Assembly (NCBI GenBank): GCA_034522055.1
Contig: JAXHLS010000006.1
Coordinates: 608,116 to 672,115, forward strand
Direction of reading: 5' to 3'
DNA from: Gammaproteobacteria bacterium
Lineage (GTDB): Bacteria > Pseudomonadota > Gammaproteobacteria > JAABTG01
DNA length: 64,000 nucleotides
A program made the translations under genes and the position numbers. Below, piece by piece: positions 52,597-61,470 of the stretch; the first letter of the stretch is position 1, and the number at the start of each line of letters is the position of its first letter. The notes beneath the pieces were generated by a model that was given only the letters and a program-made list of their open reading frames with translations, had not been told where the DNA came from and searched no databases.

Positions 52597-54006
52597 ATGA
52601 AAACACCTATCACCCCACGGCATGGCCTGCGTCGGTCTCTTACCGCGCTCGCCCTGGCGACCTCTTCGGCCCTGGCTATCGGGATGCTCCCGGTTACGGC
52701 CAGCGCCGACGAGACGTGCGTCTCACCTTATTCGCCGAAGATCACGGGCCAGGAGCAGTTTGTGCACGTCTGGACCCTGGGCGTGAAGGGCGTAGGCGAT
52801 GAGCAGGACAAGCTCGTGACCATCGATACGGATCCCAAGTCGGACACCTTCGGCGAGGTCATCCATACCGTCTCGGTGGGCGGGCGCAACGAGGCCCATC
52901 ACTCGGGCTACAGCGATGATCGGCGCTACCTGTGGGCCGGCACCCTGGATACCAACAAGATCTTCATCTTCGACGTCCATACGGATCCGAGCAAACCGAA
53001 ACTGCACAAGGTCATAGACGACTTCGTCAAGGCCAGCGGTGGCGTGGTGGGCCCCCACAGCTTCTTCGCCCTGCCCGGGCGCATGATGATCAGCGCCCTG
53101 TCCAACAACAAGGACCACGGCGGCCGCACGGCGATGGTGGAATACACCAACGAAGGCGAGTTCGTGGAAACCTACTGGATGCCCACGGACGACAACCTGC
53201 GGGGTGCCGAGAAGACCGGCAAGTACGCCGATGGCTACGGCTACGACGTACGCTTCCTGCCGGCCAAGAACATCATGGTGACCAGTTCCTTCACCGGCTG
53301 GTCCAACTACATGATGGACTTCGGCAAGATGCTGAACGATCCCGAGGCCATGAAGCGCTTCGGCAACACCGCCATGGTATGGGACCTTCACAAGCGCAAG
53401 CCCCTGAAGGTCTTCGACATCCCCGGTGCCCCCCTGGAGATCCGCTGTGCCTGGGGCAGCAACTACTGCTTCACCACCACGGCCCTGACCTCCAAGATCT
53501 GGCTGATCTATGAGGACAAGGAAAAGGGCTGGACCACCAAGGAGATCGGGACCATCGGCGACCCCTCCAAGGTGCCGCTGCCCGTGGCCTTCTCCATCAC
53601 GGCAGACGACAGCCAACTGTGGGTCAATACCTTCATGGATGGCACGACCCGGCGGTTCGATGTCTCGGATCCATTCAATGCCAAGCTGATGAGCGAGCAC
53701 AAGATCGGTTCCCAGGTGAACATGGTCTCCCAGAGTTGGGACGGTGAGCGCCTGTACTTCACGTCTTCCCTGCTGGGTAACTGGGACAAGAAGGGCGAAG
53801 CCGACGAGCAATACCTCAAGATGTACAACTGGGACGGGGAAAACCTGACCAAGGTGTTCGAGGTGGACTTCTACAAGGAAAAGCTGGGGCGTGCCCATCT
53901 CATGACCTTCAACTCCAATGAGCTGTTCGAGACCAATATCGCCGAAAAGCAGGAGCTGAAAGATAAGCTGGGTGATGCCGTGGCTGCGGTGGATCCGGCC
54001 GACTGA
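52597..54006 (+). CDS. mtoX: methanethiol oxidase (SBP56 family)
   Basis: 469 aa from ATG 52597 with GGAGG 6 bp upstream. Signal peptide (LRRSLTALALATSSALAIGM ... TASA) makes it periplasmic. The SBP56 propeller includes GRNEAHHSGYSDDRRYLWAG, GGVVGPHSFFALPGRMMISA, DIPGAPLEIRCAWGSNYCFT and LYFTSSLLGNW. MtoX oxidises methanethiol to formaldehyde, H2S and H2O2. Flanking SCO and MauG genes, as in Hyphomicrobium, support MtoX rather than a generic selenium-binding protein. Confidence 0.88.
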   Translation: MKTPITPRHGLRRSLTALALATSSALAIGMLPVTASADETCVSPYSPKITGQEQFVHVWTLGVKGVGDEQDKLVTIDTDPKSDTFGEVIHTVSVGGRNEAHHSGYSDDRRYLWAGTLDTNKIFIFDVHTDPSKPKLHKVIDDFVKASGGVVGPHSFFALPGRMMISALSNNKDHGGRTAMVEYTNEGEFVETYWMPTDDNLRGAEKTGKYADGYGYDVRFLPAKNIMVTSSFTGWSNYMMDFGKMLNDPEAMKRFGNTAMVWDLHKRKPLKVFDIPGAPLEIRCAWGSNYCFTTTALTSKIWLIYEDKEKGWTTKEIGTIGDPSKVPLPVAFSITADDSQLWVNTFMDGTTRRFDVSDPFNAKLMSEHKIGSQVNMVSQSWDGERLYFTSSLLGNWDKKGEADEQYLKMYNWDGENLTKVFEVDFYKEKLGRAHLMTFNSNELFETNIAEKQELKDKLGDAVAAVDPAD

Positions 54007-54063
54007 GATCGTTGGCCGTGTCGTAACAGACACCAACGGGACTGAAGTGTCCCTGGCAGGATG

Positions 54064-54101
54064 ACCGCCCGGCCACAGTGTGGTCGGGCGGTTTCTGTTT
54101 A
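54064..54101 (+). terminator. terminator after mtoX
   Basis: ACCGCCCGGCCA/TGGTCGGGCGGT stem (one mismatch) with CAGTG loop and a TTTCTGTTT tail, 58 bp after the stop. Readthrough to the SCO-MauG gene is possible. Confidence 0.72.
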
Positions 54102-54144
54102 CAGCCCGTGACCGGGCGTGCCGGCCGAGGAGTCCGATACTTTA

Positions 54145-56019
54145 ATGTTTTTGAGCAAACCCAGTTATCCAACCGCGTTCGCCTTCCTCTTGAGTTGCGC
54201 CTTGGGTCCCATCTCATCCGCCCCGGCGGTCGAGACCAAGAGTGAGATAAAGGGCGCCATCGATCGTCCTCAGGTCCTGGCGCCGGGGTATACGGCCCTG
54301 CGTTTCGATCCACCGGATGCCGGCACCTACCGCCTGCCCCCCATCGCCAAGGCGCCCGATGGGACCGTCCTCAAGACCGACGGCACCGAGGGTCGTCTCC
54401 ATGATTTGTTCGATGGCAAATACGTGGTGCTGAGCTTCATTTACAGCACCTGCGACGACGTCAATGGCTGTCCCCTGGCGACCTATGTCCTGTATCGCCT
54501 GTACCAGACCATGCAGAAGAATCCCGAGTTGGCAGAGAACATGCGCCTGCTCAGCCTCAGTTTCGATCCGCAGAATGACACCCCGGAGGTGATGCGCCTG
54601 TATGCCGAGAACTTCAGCGGCAAGGGGGCGGACTGGCTGTTCCTCACCGCCGAATCCAACGATGTCCTCGACCCCATCCTCGCGGACTACGGCCAGGGCG
54701 TGAACAGGGTCTATAACGAAAAAGGCGAAAATACCGGGCAGATCTCCCACGTGCTGCGGGTGTTCCTCATCGATCCCGAGCGCCGGATTCGCAACATCTA
54801 CAGCGTTTCCTTCCTGCACCCCGATCTCGTGCTGGCGGACGTGCGCACCCTGATGCAGGAGGCCGCAGCCGGCGGCTGGCAGGCGGCGGCCGCGAAGGCG
54901 AAGCCGCCCCTGCGGACCCGGGAACTGGTGGCCCAGGCCAGCCACAGCCCCCTGGGGCTGCCGCCCATGGCGGTGCCCGAGGGGCAGGAGATCACCGCGG
55001 CCCGGGTGGACCTGGGGCGCAAACTGTTCTTCGACCGGCGCCTGTCGGGCAACGAGACCCTGTCTTGCGCCATGTGTCACATCCCGGACCAGGGTTTCAC
55101 CAACAACGCCATGTCCAGGGCCGTGGGCATGGAGGGCCAATCCCTGCGGCGTAACGCCGCAAGCCTCTATAACCTGGCCTGGACGGATCCCCTGTTCGTG
55201 GATGGCCGTGAGCGCCATCTCCATACCCTCACCTGGAGTGAGTTGCTGGATCTCAAGCGCATGGGCAACCGTGCCGTGGGGGTCGTGCTGGACAAGCTGC
55301 GTGGCCTGCCAGACTACGAAGGCCTCTTCGAGGAGGCCTTCGATGGCCGGGGTGCAGACATGATGACCACGGGTACGGCCATGGCCAGCTATCTGCGTAC
55401 CCTCGTATCCGGCAATTCTACCTTCGATCGCTGGCGCTTCGGCGGCGAGGAAGGGGCCATGACCCCGGCCGCCGCCCGCGGCTTCGAATTGTTCACCGGC
55501 CGCGCCGGCTGTGCCTCGTGCCATGAGGTGAACGAGGACCATGCCCTGTTCACCGACAACGAACCGCACGACACGGGCATCGGCTGGCATCATTCCATGG
55601 GCAAGGCGCCCGACCAGCGGATCATGGACCTGGGTGGCGGCATCCGCATCGAGCTCGACATGGCCGCGGTGGCGGATACCGCCGAACGCGCCTACAACGA
55701 TCTGGGATTGTACGAGGCCACCCAGGATCCGGCGGACCGCTGGAAATTCCGCACCCCCGGCCTGCGCAACGTGACCAAGACGGCGCCCTATATGCATGAC
55801 GGTTCCCTGCCTACGTTGGAAACGGTGGTGGACTTCTACGACCAGGGTGGATTCGAGCATCCGGAGCAGGACGAGCGCATACGCCCCCTCGGCCTCTCCG
55901 ATGGCGACAAGGCGGATCTGGTGGCCTTCCTGCGGTCTCTGACGGGTGACAATCTGGACCTTTTCGAGGCGGATGCCGAGGCGGCCCCCGTCGGCGTGCC
56001 GGCGGGGGACGGATCATGA
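54145..56019 (+). CDS. SCO copper-chaperone domain fused to a MauG-type di-heme cytochrome c peroxidase
   Basis: 624 aa. Exported (SYPTAFAFLLSCALGPISSA). Residues ~85-250 form an SCO-like thioredoxin domain (HDLFDGKYVVLSFIYSTCDD; VNGCPLATYVL; C-x5-C), ending with the conserved GQISHVLRVFLIDPERRIR. Residues ~280-615 are a bacterial di-heme peroxidase/MauG with heme sites CAMCH and CASCH and the distal blocks FFDRRLSGNETLS and FRTPGLRNVTKTAPYMHDGS. MauG proteins mature protein-derived cofactors. It probably both delivers copper to and oxidatively matures MtoX (inference). The stop overlaps the next ATG. Confidence 0.88.
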   Translation: MFLSKPSYPTAFAFLLSCALGPISSAPAVETKSEIKGAIDRPQVLAPGYTALRFDPPDAGTYRLPPIAKAPDGTVLKTDGTEGRLHDLFDGKYVVLSFIYSTCDDVNGCPLATYVLYRLYQTMQKNPELAENMRLLSLSFDPQNDTPEVMRLYAENFSGKGADWLFLTAESNDVLDPILADYGQGVNRVYNEKGENTGQISHVLRVFLIDPERRIRNIYSVSFLHPDLVLADVRTLMQEAAAGGWQAAAAKAKPPLRTRELVAQASHSPLGLPPMAVPEGQEITAARVDLGRKLFFDRRLSGNETLSCAMCHIPDQGFTNNAMSRAVGMEGQSLRRNAASLYNLAWTDPLFVDGRERHLHTLTWSELLDLKRMGNRAVGVVLDKLRGLPDYEGLFEEAFDGRGADMMTTGTAMASYLRTLVSGNSTFDRWRFGGEEGAMTPAAARGFELFTGRAGCASCHEVNEDHALFTDNEPHDTGIGWHHSMGKAPDQRIMDLGGGIRIELDMAAVADTAERAYNDLGLYEATQDPADRWKFRTPGLRNVTKTAPYMHDGSLPTLETVVDFYDQGGFEHPEQDERIRPLGLSDGDKADLVAFLRSLTGDNLDLFEADAEAAPVGVPAGDGS

Positions 56020-57329
56020 AAATTCGGAATTTCTCGTGCCGGGATGCACACCGGATGGCTCGCGCCTGCGGGGGGAGCCTGACGCTCATTTTCGGCCTTG
56101 CAGTGGGGGCGGCCGAACCGGTGACGGATGGTCCCGGGGACTACAAGGGTAATTACGATAGCCCGGACTACGTCACCCGCTCCGTCTCCCTGGAGGCGCG
56201 GGTGGGCCGGAAGGCCGATCTGCTGGCCATCGCCCGCCATCCCCCCCTCGGCCTGCCTCCGCAGCCGGTACCGGAGGACAACCCCTTGACGCGGGAGAAG
56301 GTGGAGCTGGGACGCAAGCTGTTCTTCGACCGCCGCCTGTCCCTCAACGGCACCCAGTCCTGCGCCATGTGCCATATACCCGAGCAGGGCTTCACCAACA
56401 ACGAACTGGCCACGGCCGTGGGGCTTGAGGGCAGGGACGTGGGACGCAACGCGCCCACCCTCTACAACGTGGGCTACAAGACCCGCATGTTCCACGACGC
56501 CCGGGAATCCAGCCTGGAGCAGCAGGCGTGGCAGCCCATAGTCAATCCCCTGGAAATGGCCAGCCCGTCCATCGGCTGGACGTTGGAACGGATCCGCAAT
56601 CTGAAGGATTATGACGGCCTGTTCGAAGCCGCCTTCGATGGCAGCGGCCCCGATATGAACACGGTTGCCGATGCCCTGGCCAGTTATCAGCGCACCCTGC
56701 TGGCGGCCGATTCCCCCTTCGACCGCTGGTATTACGGTGACGAAGAGAACGCCCTCGATGCTTCGGCGCAGCGGGGTTTCGAGTTGTTCACCGGCCGCGG
56801 AAACTGCAGCAGTTGCCATCTCATCGGTGAGGACCATGCCCTGTTCACCGACGACGTCGTTCACAACACCGGGACCGGCTATAGGCGGGCCATGGAAGCG
56901 GCACCCGGGCCGCGGCGGGTGGCCCTGGCTCCGGGTGTCTTCGTGGATGTGGCCCCGGAAATCGTAGCGGGGGTATCCGGCCCCGGCGCGGGCAACGACC
57001 TGGGGCGTTACGAGGTGACCGGGGACCCCGCAGACCGCTGGCACTACAAGACCCCCACCCTGCGCAACGTGGCCCTCACTGCGCCCTACATGCATGACGG
57101 GTCGTTGCTCACCCTGGCGGACGTGGTGGACTTTTACGATCGGGGAGGCGTACCCAATCCGCTGCTAGATCCACGCATTCGTCCCCTCGGTCTCAGTGAG
57201 AGGGAAAGAGCCGATCTCCTGGCCTTCCTCGAGGCCCTGACGGGCGACTATCGCCCCCTGGTACTCGACGCCTTCGTGGCCCCGGTAGGGGACGTGGGCA
57301 GCCGCTATGAAGACACCACCTCACCCTGA
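56016..57329 (+). CDS. MauG-type di-heme cytochrome c peroxidase
   Basis: 437 aa. Signal peptide (LTLIFGLAVGAA). Heme motifs CAMCH near residue 120 and CSSCH near 268; FFDRRLSLNGTQS, FTNNELATAVGLEG and TPTLRNVALTAPYMHDGSLL match the peroxidase/MauG fold. It is a close paralogue of the C-terminal half of the preceding fusion, so the two arose by duplication. ATGA overlap with the upstream gene. Confidence 0.9.
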   Translation: MKIRNFSCRDAHRMARACGGSLTLIFGLAVGAAEPVTDGPGDYKGNYDSPDYVTRSVSLEARVGRKADLLAIARHPPLGLPPQPVPEDNPLTREKVELGRKLFFDRRLSLNGTQSCAMCHIPEQGFTNNELATAVGLEGRDVGRNAPTLYNVGYKTRMFHDARESSLEQQAWQPIVNPLEMASPSIGWTLERIRNLKDYDGLFEAAFDGSGPDMNTVADALASYQRTLLAADSPFDRWYYGDEENALDASAQRGFELFTGRGNCSSCHLIGEDHALFTDDVVHNTGTGYRRAMEAAPGPRRVALAPGVFVDVAPEIVAGVSGPGAGNDLGRYEVTGDPADRWHYKTPTLRNVALTAPYMHDGSLLTLADVVDFYDRGGVPNPLLDPRIRPLGLSERERADLLAFLEALTGDYRPLVLDAFVAPVGDVGSRYEDTTSP

Positions 57330-57342
57330 AACAGGAGTTCCC

Positions 57343-57876
57343 ATGATTCCATTGAAGACCGCATTACCCGGCGCGCTCCTGGCGTGCCTCCTCCTGGTAA
57401 CGGCCCAGGCCACGGCGGCCGAGCGCACCATGGACCCTGAATCCGGACGCCCAATGGCCGGCGACTTCGTCCTCGGGAGCGTGAGCGGAGATGACTATCG
57501 CCTCGAGGATCTACGGGGACAGTGGGTGCTGGTGAGCTTCTGGGCCACCTGGTGCTCGCCCTGCCTGAAGGAGATGCCCACCATGGAGCGGTTGTACCAG
57601 GATATGGCCGATGAGGGCCTGGAGATCCTGGCGGTACACGCCGGTCCCGGCGGTGCCAAGGTGGGAGAATTCCTGGAACAGGTCCCCGTCAGTTTTCCTA
57701 TCCTGCTGGACGAGGACCTGTCCCTCGGTGGCTGGGAGGTCATGGCCCTGCCCACCGCCGTCCTCGTGGACCCCACCGGCCGCCAGGTGTATCGGGCCGT
57801 GGGTCCGCGGGATTGGGACACTCCGGCCATGAAGGCCTTCCTGCGCGACCTGATGGCCGCCCCTGACGCCGGCTGA
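57343..57876 (+). CDS. TlpA-like periplasmic thioredoxin
   Basis: 177 aa from ATG 57343 with CAGGAG upstream. Signal (LPGALLACLLLVTAQATAA), then a TlpA/ResA fold: LEDLRGQWVLVSFWATWCSP then CLKEMPTME (WCSPC active site) and VMALPTAVLVDPTGRQV (cis-Pro). A reductant for copper sites or heme-binding Cys of the neighbouring proteins is a natural role. Confidence 0.9.
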   Translation: MIPLKTALPGALLACLLLVTAQATAAERTMDPESGRPMAGDFVLGSVSGDDYRLEDLRGQWVLVSFWATWCSPCLKEMPTMERLYQDMADEGLEILAVHAGPGGAKVGEFLEQVPVSFPILLDEDLSLGGWEVMALPTAVLVDPTGRQVYRAVGPRDWDTPAMKAFLRDLMAAPDAG

Positions 57877-57889
57877 TGCCGTCCATCCG

Positions 57890-57913
57890 GGGCCTCCTTC
57901 CCGAAGGAGGCCC
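57890..57913. other. perfect hairpin without T-tract
   Basis: GGGCCTCCTT-CCCG-AAGGAGGCCC, 10-bp stem, 13 bp after the TlpA-like stop. It may protect the transcript 3' end. Confidence 0.5.
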
Positions 57914-57945
57914 GACGCCCAGTCCCCAGGACACCCATAATCTTG

Positions 57946-57987
57946 CCATTCACCATTCACCATTCACCATTCACCATTCACCATTCA
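57946..57987. repeat. heptanucleotide tandem repeat (CCATTCA)6
   Basis: Six uninterrupted copies of CCATTCA between the TlpA-like gene and the gcvH promoter. Non-coding. Pure short repeats like this can change length by slippage. Confidence 0.95.
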
Positions 57988-58073
57988 CTATGTGCATGGA
58001 GCCGTGACGCCGATATCCACGCGGGTGACTCGATTCATTTTTTCACCTGTGGAGCAAACCGAGTCTTTCGGGA

Positions 58074-58145
58074 ATCAGTAGTTTTACAAACCCACTCCGT
58101 AGTCCTGCGAATATTCGCACAGCTCACATCGATCTATTGTCTGGC
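58074..58145 (+). promoter_or_regulatory. promoter element shared with the osmC promoter
   Basis: Upstream of gcvH. Blocks in order: GTAGTTTTAC, CCGTAGT, GCGAATATTCG, TCACATC, CTATTGT. The same blocks with the same spacing occur on the reverse strand at 61471-61535 upstream of osmC. Likely a common activator site. Confidence 0.7.
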
Positions 58146-58236
58146 TCGGTGGCGTACGCCGAAGCCCTGCAGGAGGCCGCGGAAAACGCCCTCGGGCAGG
58201 CTCTACACAACCCACGTACCCAACAGGAGGGCAGGC

Positions 58237-58623
58237 ATGAGCCAGCCATCAGCATGTAGGTTTCATGAGAACCATCTGTGGTGTAGGCCACGGGGCGACG
58301 GGGCCTTCGTCGTCGGCATGAGCGATTACTCTCAGGAGAACCTCGGCGACATCATGTGCTTCGAACTTCCGGGGCCCGGGACCTCCATCACCACCGGCGA
58401 ATCCTTCGGTACGGTGGAATCGGTCAAGGTGGTCAATGATCTGATCGCGCCTTTGGGGGGCGAAGTGGTGGAGACCAATCCGGCCATTGAAGACGATCCG
58501 ACACTGGCCAACACCGACCCCTACGGTGACGGCTGGCTCCTGGTGGTTCGCGCCGACAGCGACCAGCCCGATGGATTGATGGATGAAGACGCCTACAGAG
58601 ACTACCTCCAGCGCGAGGCATGA
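58237..58623 (+). CDS. gcvH: GcvH-like lipoyl carrier protein
   Basis: 128 aa from ATG 58237, AGGAGGG upstream. Lipoyl domain with the modified Lys in GTVESVKVVNDLIAPLGGEV, preceded by GMSDYSQENLGDIMCFELPG. No other glycine-cleavage gene is nearby. In sulfur oxidisers, H-protein relatives (LbpA) serve the sHdr sulfur oxidation pathway, so this may not be a glycine-cleavage protein. Sequence alone does not decide. Confidence 0.8.
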   Translation: MSQPSACRFHENHLWCRPRGDGAFVVGMSDYSQENLGDIMCFELPGPGTSITTGESFGTVESVKVVNDLIAPLGGEVVETNPAIEDDPTLANTDPYGDGWLLVVRADSDQPDGLMDEDAYRDYLQREA

Positions 58624-59020
58624 TTACTCTTTCTCTCTCGTCATTGCGGCGCAGGCCGTACAAAAGCGCAGCGTTGAACACCCGCAGGGCGGCCCGAAGG
58701 GCGAGCGCAGCGAGTAATCCAGGGCCGCAGGAGCCACCTGGACCAGGGGCACCGTCCCGGCCGCCACGCTTGCCGCCCTGGATACCGGGTCAGGCCCGGC
58801 ATGACGGTGGAACACCGGTGGATGCATGCTGTAATCCTCGTGTAACACTCTGGGATCTGGCTGAAGAAGGCTGATCAATAAATTCAATGATCTGAGATCC
58901 AGCGCATCGGCTGGCATGGCAATTGCCGTATATCTAGGGTGACCCTCCAGAGGTGAAGACAGGTCCGGCGAGTCGGCGGTTTTTTGTTTTCCCGCCCCGC
59001 GAGGGGCGGGCTTTTTTTGG
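58624..59020. other. intergenic with a REP-like palindrome and terminator
   Basis: A diverged REP-like palindrome (58778-58808, reverse orientation to those at 41 kb) and one strong terminator (separate entry). No gene seen. Confidence 0.6.
58991..59018 (+). terminator. Rho-independent terminator
   Basis: CCCGCCCC-GCGA-GGGGCGGG stem then CTTTTTTT. Probably ends the gcvH transcript; lies next to the long repeat. Confidence 0.88.
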
Positions 59021-59252
59021 CTTGTCAGCAGAATTCGTGAGTGTAGATGAGGAGAATCTCCTCTCGCCAAGTCGCCAAGAACGCCAAGTTAGCCCGGGTT
59101 AGAAAACATCCTTGGTACCCCCTCAATCAGGGTAGACGCCGTTCGTCCTGCCCCCCGGGGCCACGGGATATTGAACAGGGCACGAATACATCGAAAAACA
59201 TAAGCTGAAGCTTTCCTGGCGTTCTTCGCGTTCTTGGCGAGAGCCTGTTGTT
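59021..59252 (-). repeat. right arm of the long dispersed inverted repeat (partner at 7131-7447)
   Basis: Reverse complement of the 7.1 kb copy at both ends and in the middle, lacking the ~100-bp internal segment of that copy. No coding frame. Confidence 0.8.
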
Positions 59253-59557
59253 CGTTTTTTATCCATATACATCACTGCTTGGCGCTAGCCGCGAGCGAGC
59301 CATTCACTCACCGATTCTGCGGACGGGCCTTCTTTTCTAACATTCCACCCGTTCGTCAATGGCGAGCCATCCGGTGTCGCCGAACATGCCGGCATCGCGC
59401 CATCCTTCTGCGGCACGGTGGCCGCCCCTAGCCGGGCATCATAGCGGGTGTATCGTGAGGCGCCGTTAAGCCGGCGCGGGGGGAGGCAGGGGGCCGCCTG
59501 CGGGCGCCGGCAGGGGACAGCCCATGCCGGTGCCACACAGGCGGGGTTTACATCAGG
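59253..59557. other. intergenic, nothing recognised
   Basis: About 300 bp between the repeat and the porin stop; G+C-rich dyads but no clear terminator or gene. Confidence 0.45.
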
Positions 59558-60829
59558 TCACTTGAAATTCCAGGTGAGGGCGGCGCCCAGGTGCTTGGAC
59601 CAGGTGTCGGCTTCGGTGTGGCCACCGAAGGTCCGGCTCTCCGCGAATTCCCAGCCGAGGCCGACATCCACGTCCAGACCGGGCATCAGGAAGTTCCGGT
59701 AGCCGAAGCCGAGACCGGCCCGCCACTCGTAGATGATGACGGTCTGCGTGGCCTGCAGGAACGGTACGGTGACCGTATTGATGGGTACGACATTGGCCAG
59801 AAGTGGGTTACCGCCGCCGGCAGGCCCCGCCACCACCTGGGTCAGATCGCCGAGCTTACTGGCGTCGCTGCGGTTCGGGTCCTCCGCGAAACCCACGCCG
59901 GCCCGCCACACCCAGTTGCGCTTGCCCGGGTTCCACTGCAGGCCAAGGCTGAATACATCCTGGTCCTCCCACACATCCTGCCAGAAGGCGGCGTCGCCGT
60001 AGGCCTTGTGGATGTAATCGAAGGCCACGAGCAGGTCCCCGTTCAGGAGGTCGGAATTGGCGATGCTGATGCCGACGTTCCAGGGCTGCTCGATCTTCTG
60101 ATTGGAAAAGGTGGGAAATCCATCACCATCAACGCCGGTCTGGAACAGGTTGTCGAAATTATGCTTCTGTTCTGTCTGCCCCCACAGGCCGATGGTGGTG
60201 TTGCCGATGTCGTAGGTGAGCCCGGCGGTCAGGCGTAGGCCGAGGTCATGGGTCTCCTTGGAGGTGGAGGACAGGCCGGCATCGATCTGAGCGAAGCTGA
60301 TGGTGGCCATGGCCCCCAGGGAGAGATTCTCGGTGATGGGAAAACCCGCGCCGGCGTTGACACCGAAGACGATGAACTCTGCCCCCGCGCCGAGGGACTT
60401 CGGATCGTCGACGAATGTCGCGCCCACGCCGGAGGTGGCCGTGACCCCCAGTCCCAGCACCGCCGGTATACCCAGCCCCTGCAGGTCCTGGGCGACGCCC
60501 ACGATGGGCACCGGAAAGACGTCGGTGCCCGATTTCTCACGGAAGGGAAAGCCACCATTAACCGTGCCATCATGATCAATCACCACCTGGGGCATGTAGA
60601 AGGACGCACCGAAGGTGAAGCGGGTGCCGCCGTCATACTGGGTCAGGGTGGCCGGATTGCCGAAGATGGCCGACGGCAGGTCCTGGGGCCGGGCATGGCT
60701 GGTGCCCGCCATGGCCTGGGAGGCCGGCATGATGGTGTTGTGCAGGTCAAAACCGTGGGGCCCCGCCCAGGCGTTGGATGTCACCGACATCGCACTGATC
60801 ATGGCTAACACCAGTGGTTGTTTTTTCAT
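59558..60829 (-). CDS. FadL/OmpP1-family outer-membrane porin
   Basis: 423 aa from ATG 60829. Signal (LVLAMISAMSVTSNAWA), plug region ASQAMAGTSHARPQDLPSAI then FGNPATLTQYDGGTRFTFGA (the FadL NPA signature), beta-strand pairs throughout and a C-terminal ALTWNFK. Family members admit fatty acids or aromatic hydrocarbons by diffusion. Downstream of osmC on the same strand. Confidence 0.87.
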   Translation of the reverse strand: MKKQPLVLAMISAMSVTSNAWAGPHGFDLHNTIMPASQAMAGTSHARPQDLPSAIFGNPATLTQYDGGTRFTFGASFYMPQVVIDHDGTVNGGFPFREKSGTDVFPVPIVGVAQDLQGLGIPAVLGLGVTATSGVGATFVDDPKSLGAGAEFIVFGVNAGAGFPITENLSLGAMATISFAQIDAGLSSTSKETHDLGLRLTAGLTYDIGNTTIGLWGQTEQKHNFDNLFQTGVDGDGFPTFSNQKIEQPWNVGISIANSDLLNGDLLVAFDYIHKAYGDAAFWQDVWEDQDVFSLGLQWNPGKRNWVWRAGVGFAEDPNRSDASKLGDLTQVVAGPAGGGNPLLANVVPINTVTVPFLQATQTVIIYEWRAGLGFGYRNFLMPGLDVDVGLGWEFAESRTFGGHTEADTWSKHLGAALTWNFK

Positions 60830-60854
60830 TACGTATCCCCCTTTGTCGGGCCGC

Positions 60855-61400
60855 TCAGGCCGCGTTCTTGTCGAGTGTGACGAGTTGCTTCCCATTGGCC
60901 CTGGCGGTGCCCGTGACCTGTTGCGCGGTACTCAGGATATCGAGGACGGGGCAATGGCTCTCCACCATCTCGATTAACTTCGTCAACTCTTCGTCGCTCG
61001 CCGGACTCTGGATCTCGGTCTCGAACTTGATGCGCTTGTAGCCTGCGGGGATGCTGTCATCCATGCCGAGAAGGCCCTTCAGATCCAGGTAGCCGCGGAC
61101 ATTCACCTTCACCGCATCGAGCTTGATGCCCATCACGGATGCATAGGCGGCATACATGATCTCCTGGCAGGTGCCCAGGGCCACCAACACCAGTTCCACG
61201 GGATTGACGGCCGCATCCTGGCCTCCCAACTCCGGCGGCTCATCGATGGTCATGGGGGCGAAATTCCGCACCGTGGCACTGCATCGCACGTCTTCGACCC
61301 ACTGAGTCTCGGCGCGGAATACCACGCTCGAGCTGGCGGGGTTTTGCTTGATTGAATCGATGGTCGTTACCAGAGCCGCTTGGACGCTTTCCTGGGACAT
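60855..61400 (-). CDS. OsmC-family peroxiredoxin-like protein
   Basis: 181 aa. The two reactive Cys are in NPVELVLVALGTCQEIMYAA and MVESHCPVLDILS, with the fold around DAVKVNVRGYLDLKGLLGMD. OsmC proteins reduce organic hydroperoxides. Being next to an H2O2-producing MtoX locus and sharing a promoter element with gcvH suggests co-regulation. Confidence 0.88.
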   Translation of the reverse strand: MSQESVQAALVTTIDSIKQNPASSSVVFRAETQWVEDVRCSATVRNFAPMTIDEPPELGGQDAAVNPVELVLVALGTCQEIMYAAYASVMGIKLDAVKVNVRGYLDLKGLLGMDDSIPAGYKRIKFETEIQSPASDEELTKLIEMVESHCPVLDILSTAQQVTGTARANGKQLVTLDKNAA

Positions 61401-61470
61401 GTTTCACTCCTTTTCTCTTTGGTGGTAGGTCGTATGGCGGGCGATCTGTGCCGCCCTGCGCTTCCTGAAC

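Noticed and set aside
57946-57987. CRISPR array
   Set aside because: The unit is 7 bp with no spacers and there are no cas genes; it is a simple tandem repeat.
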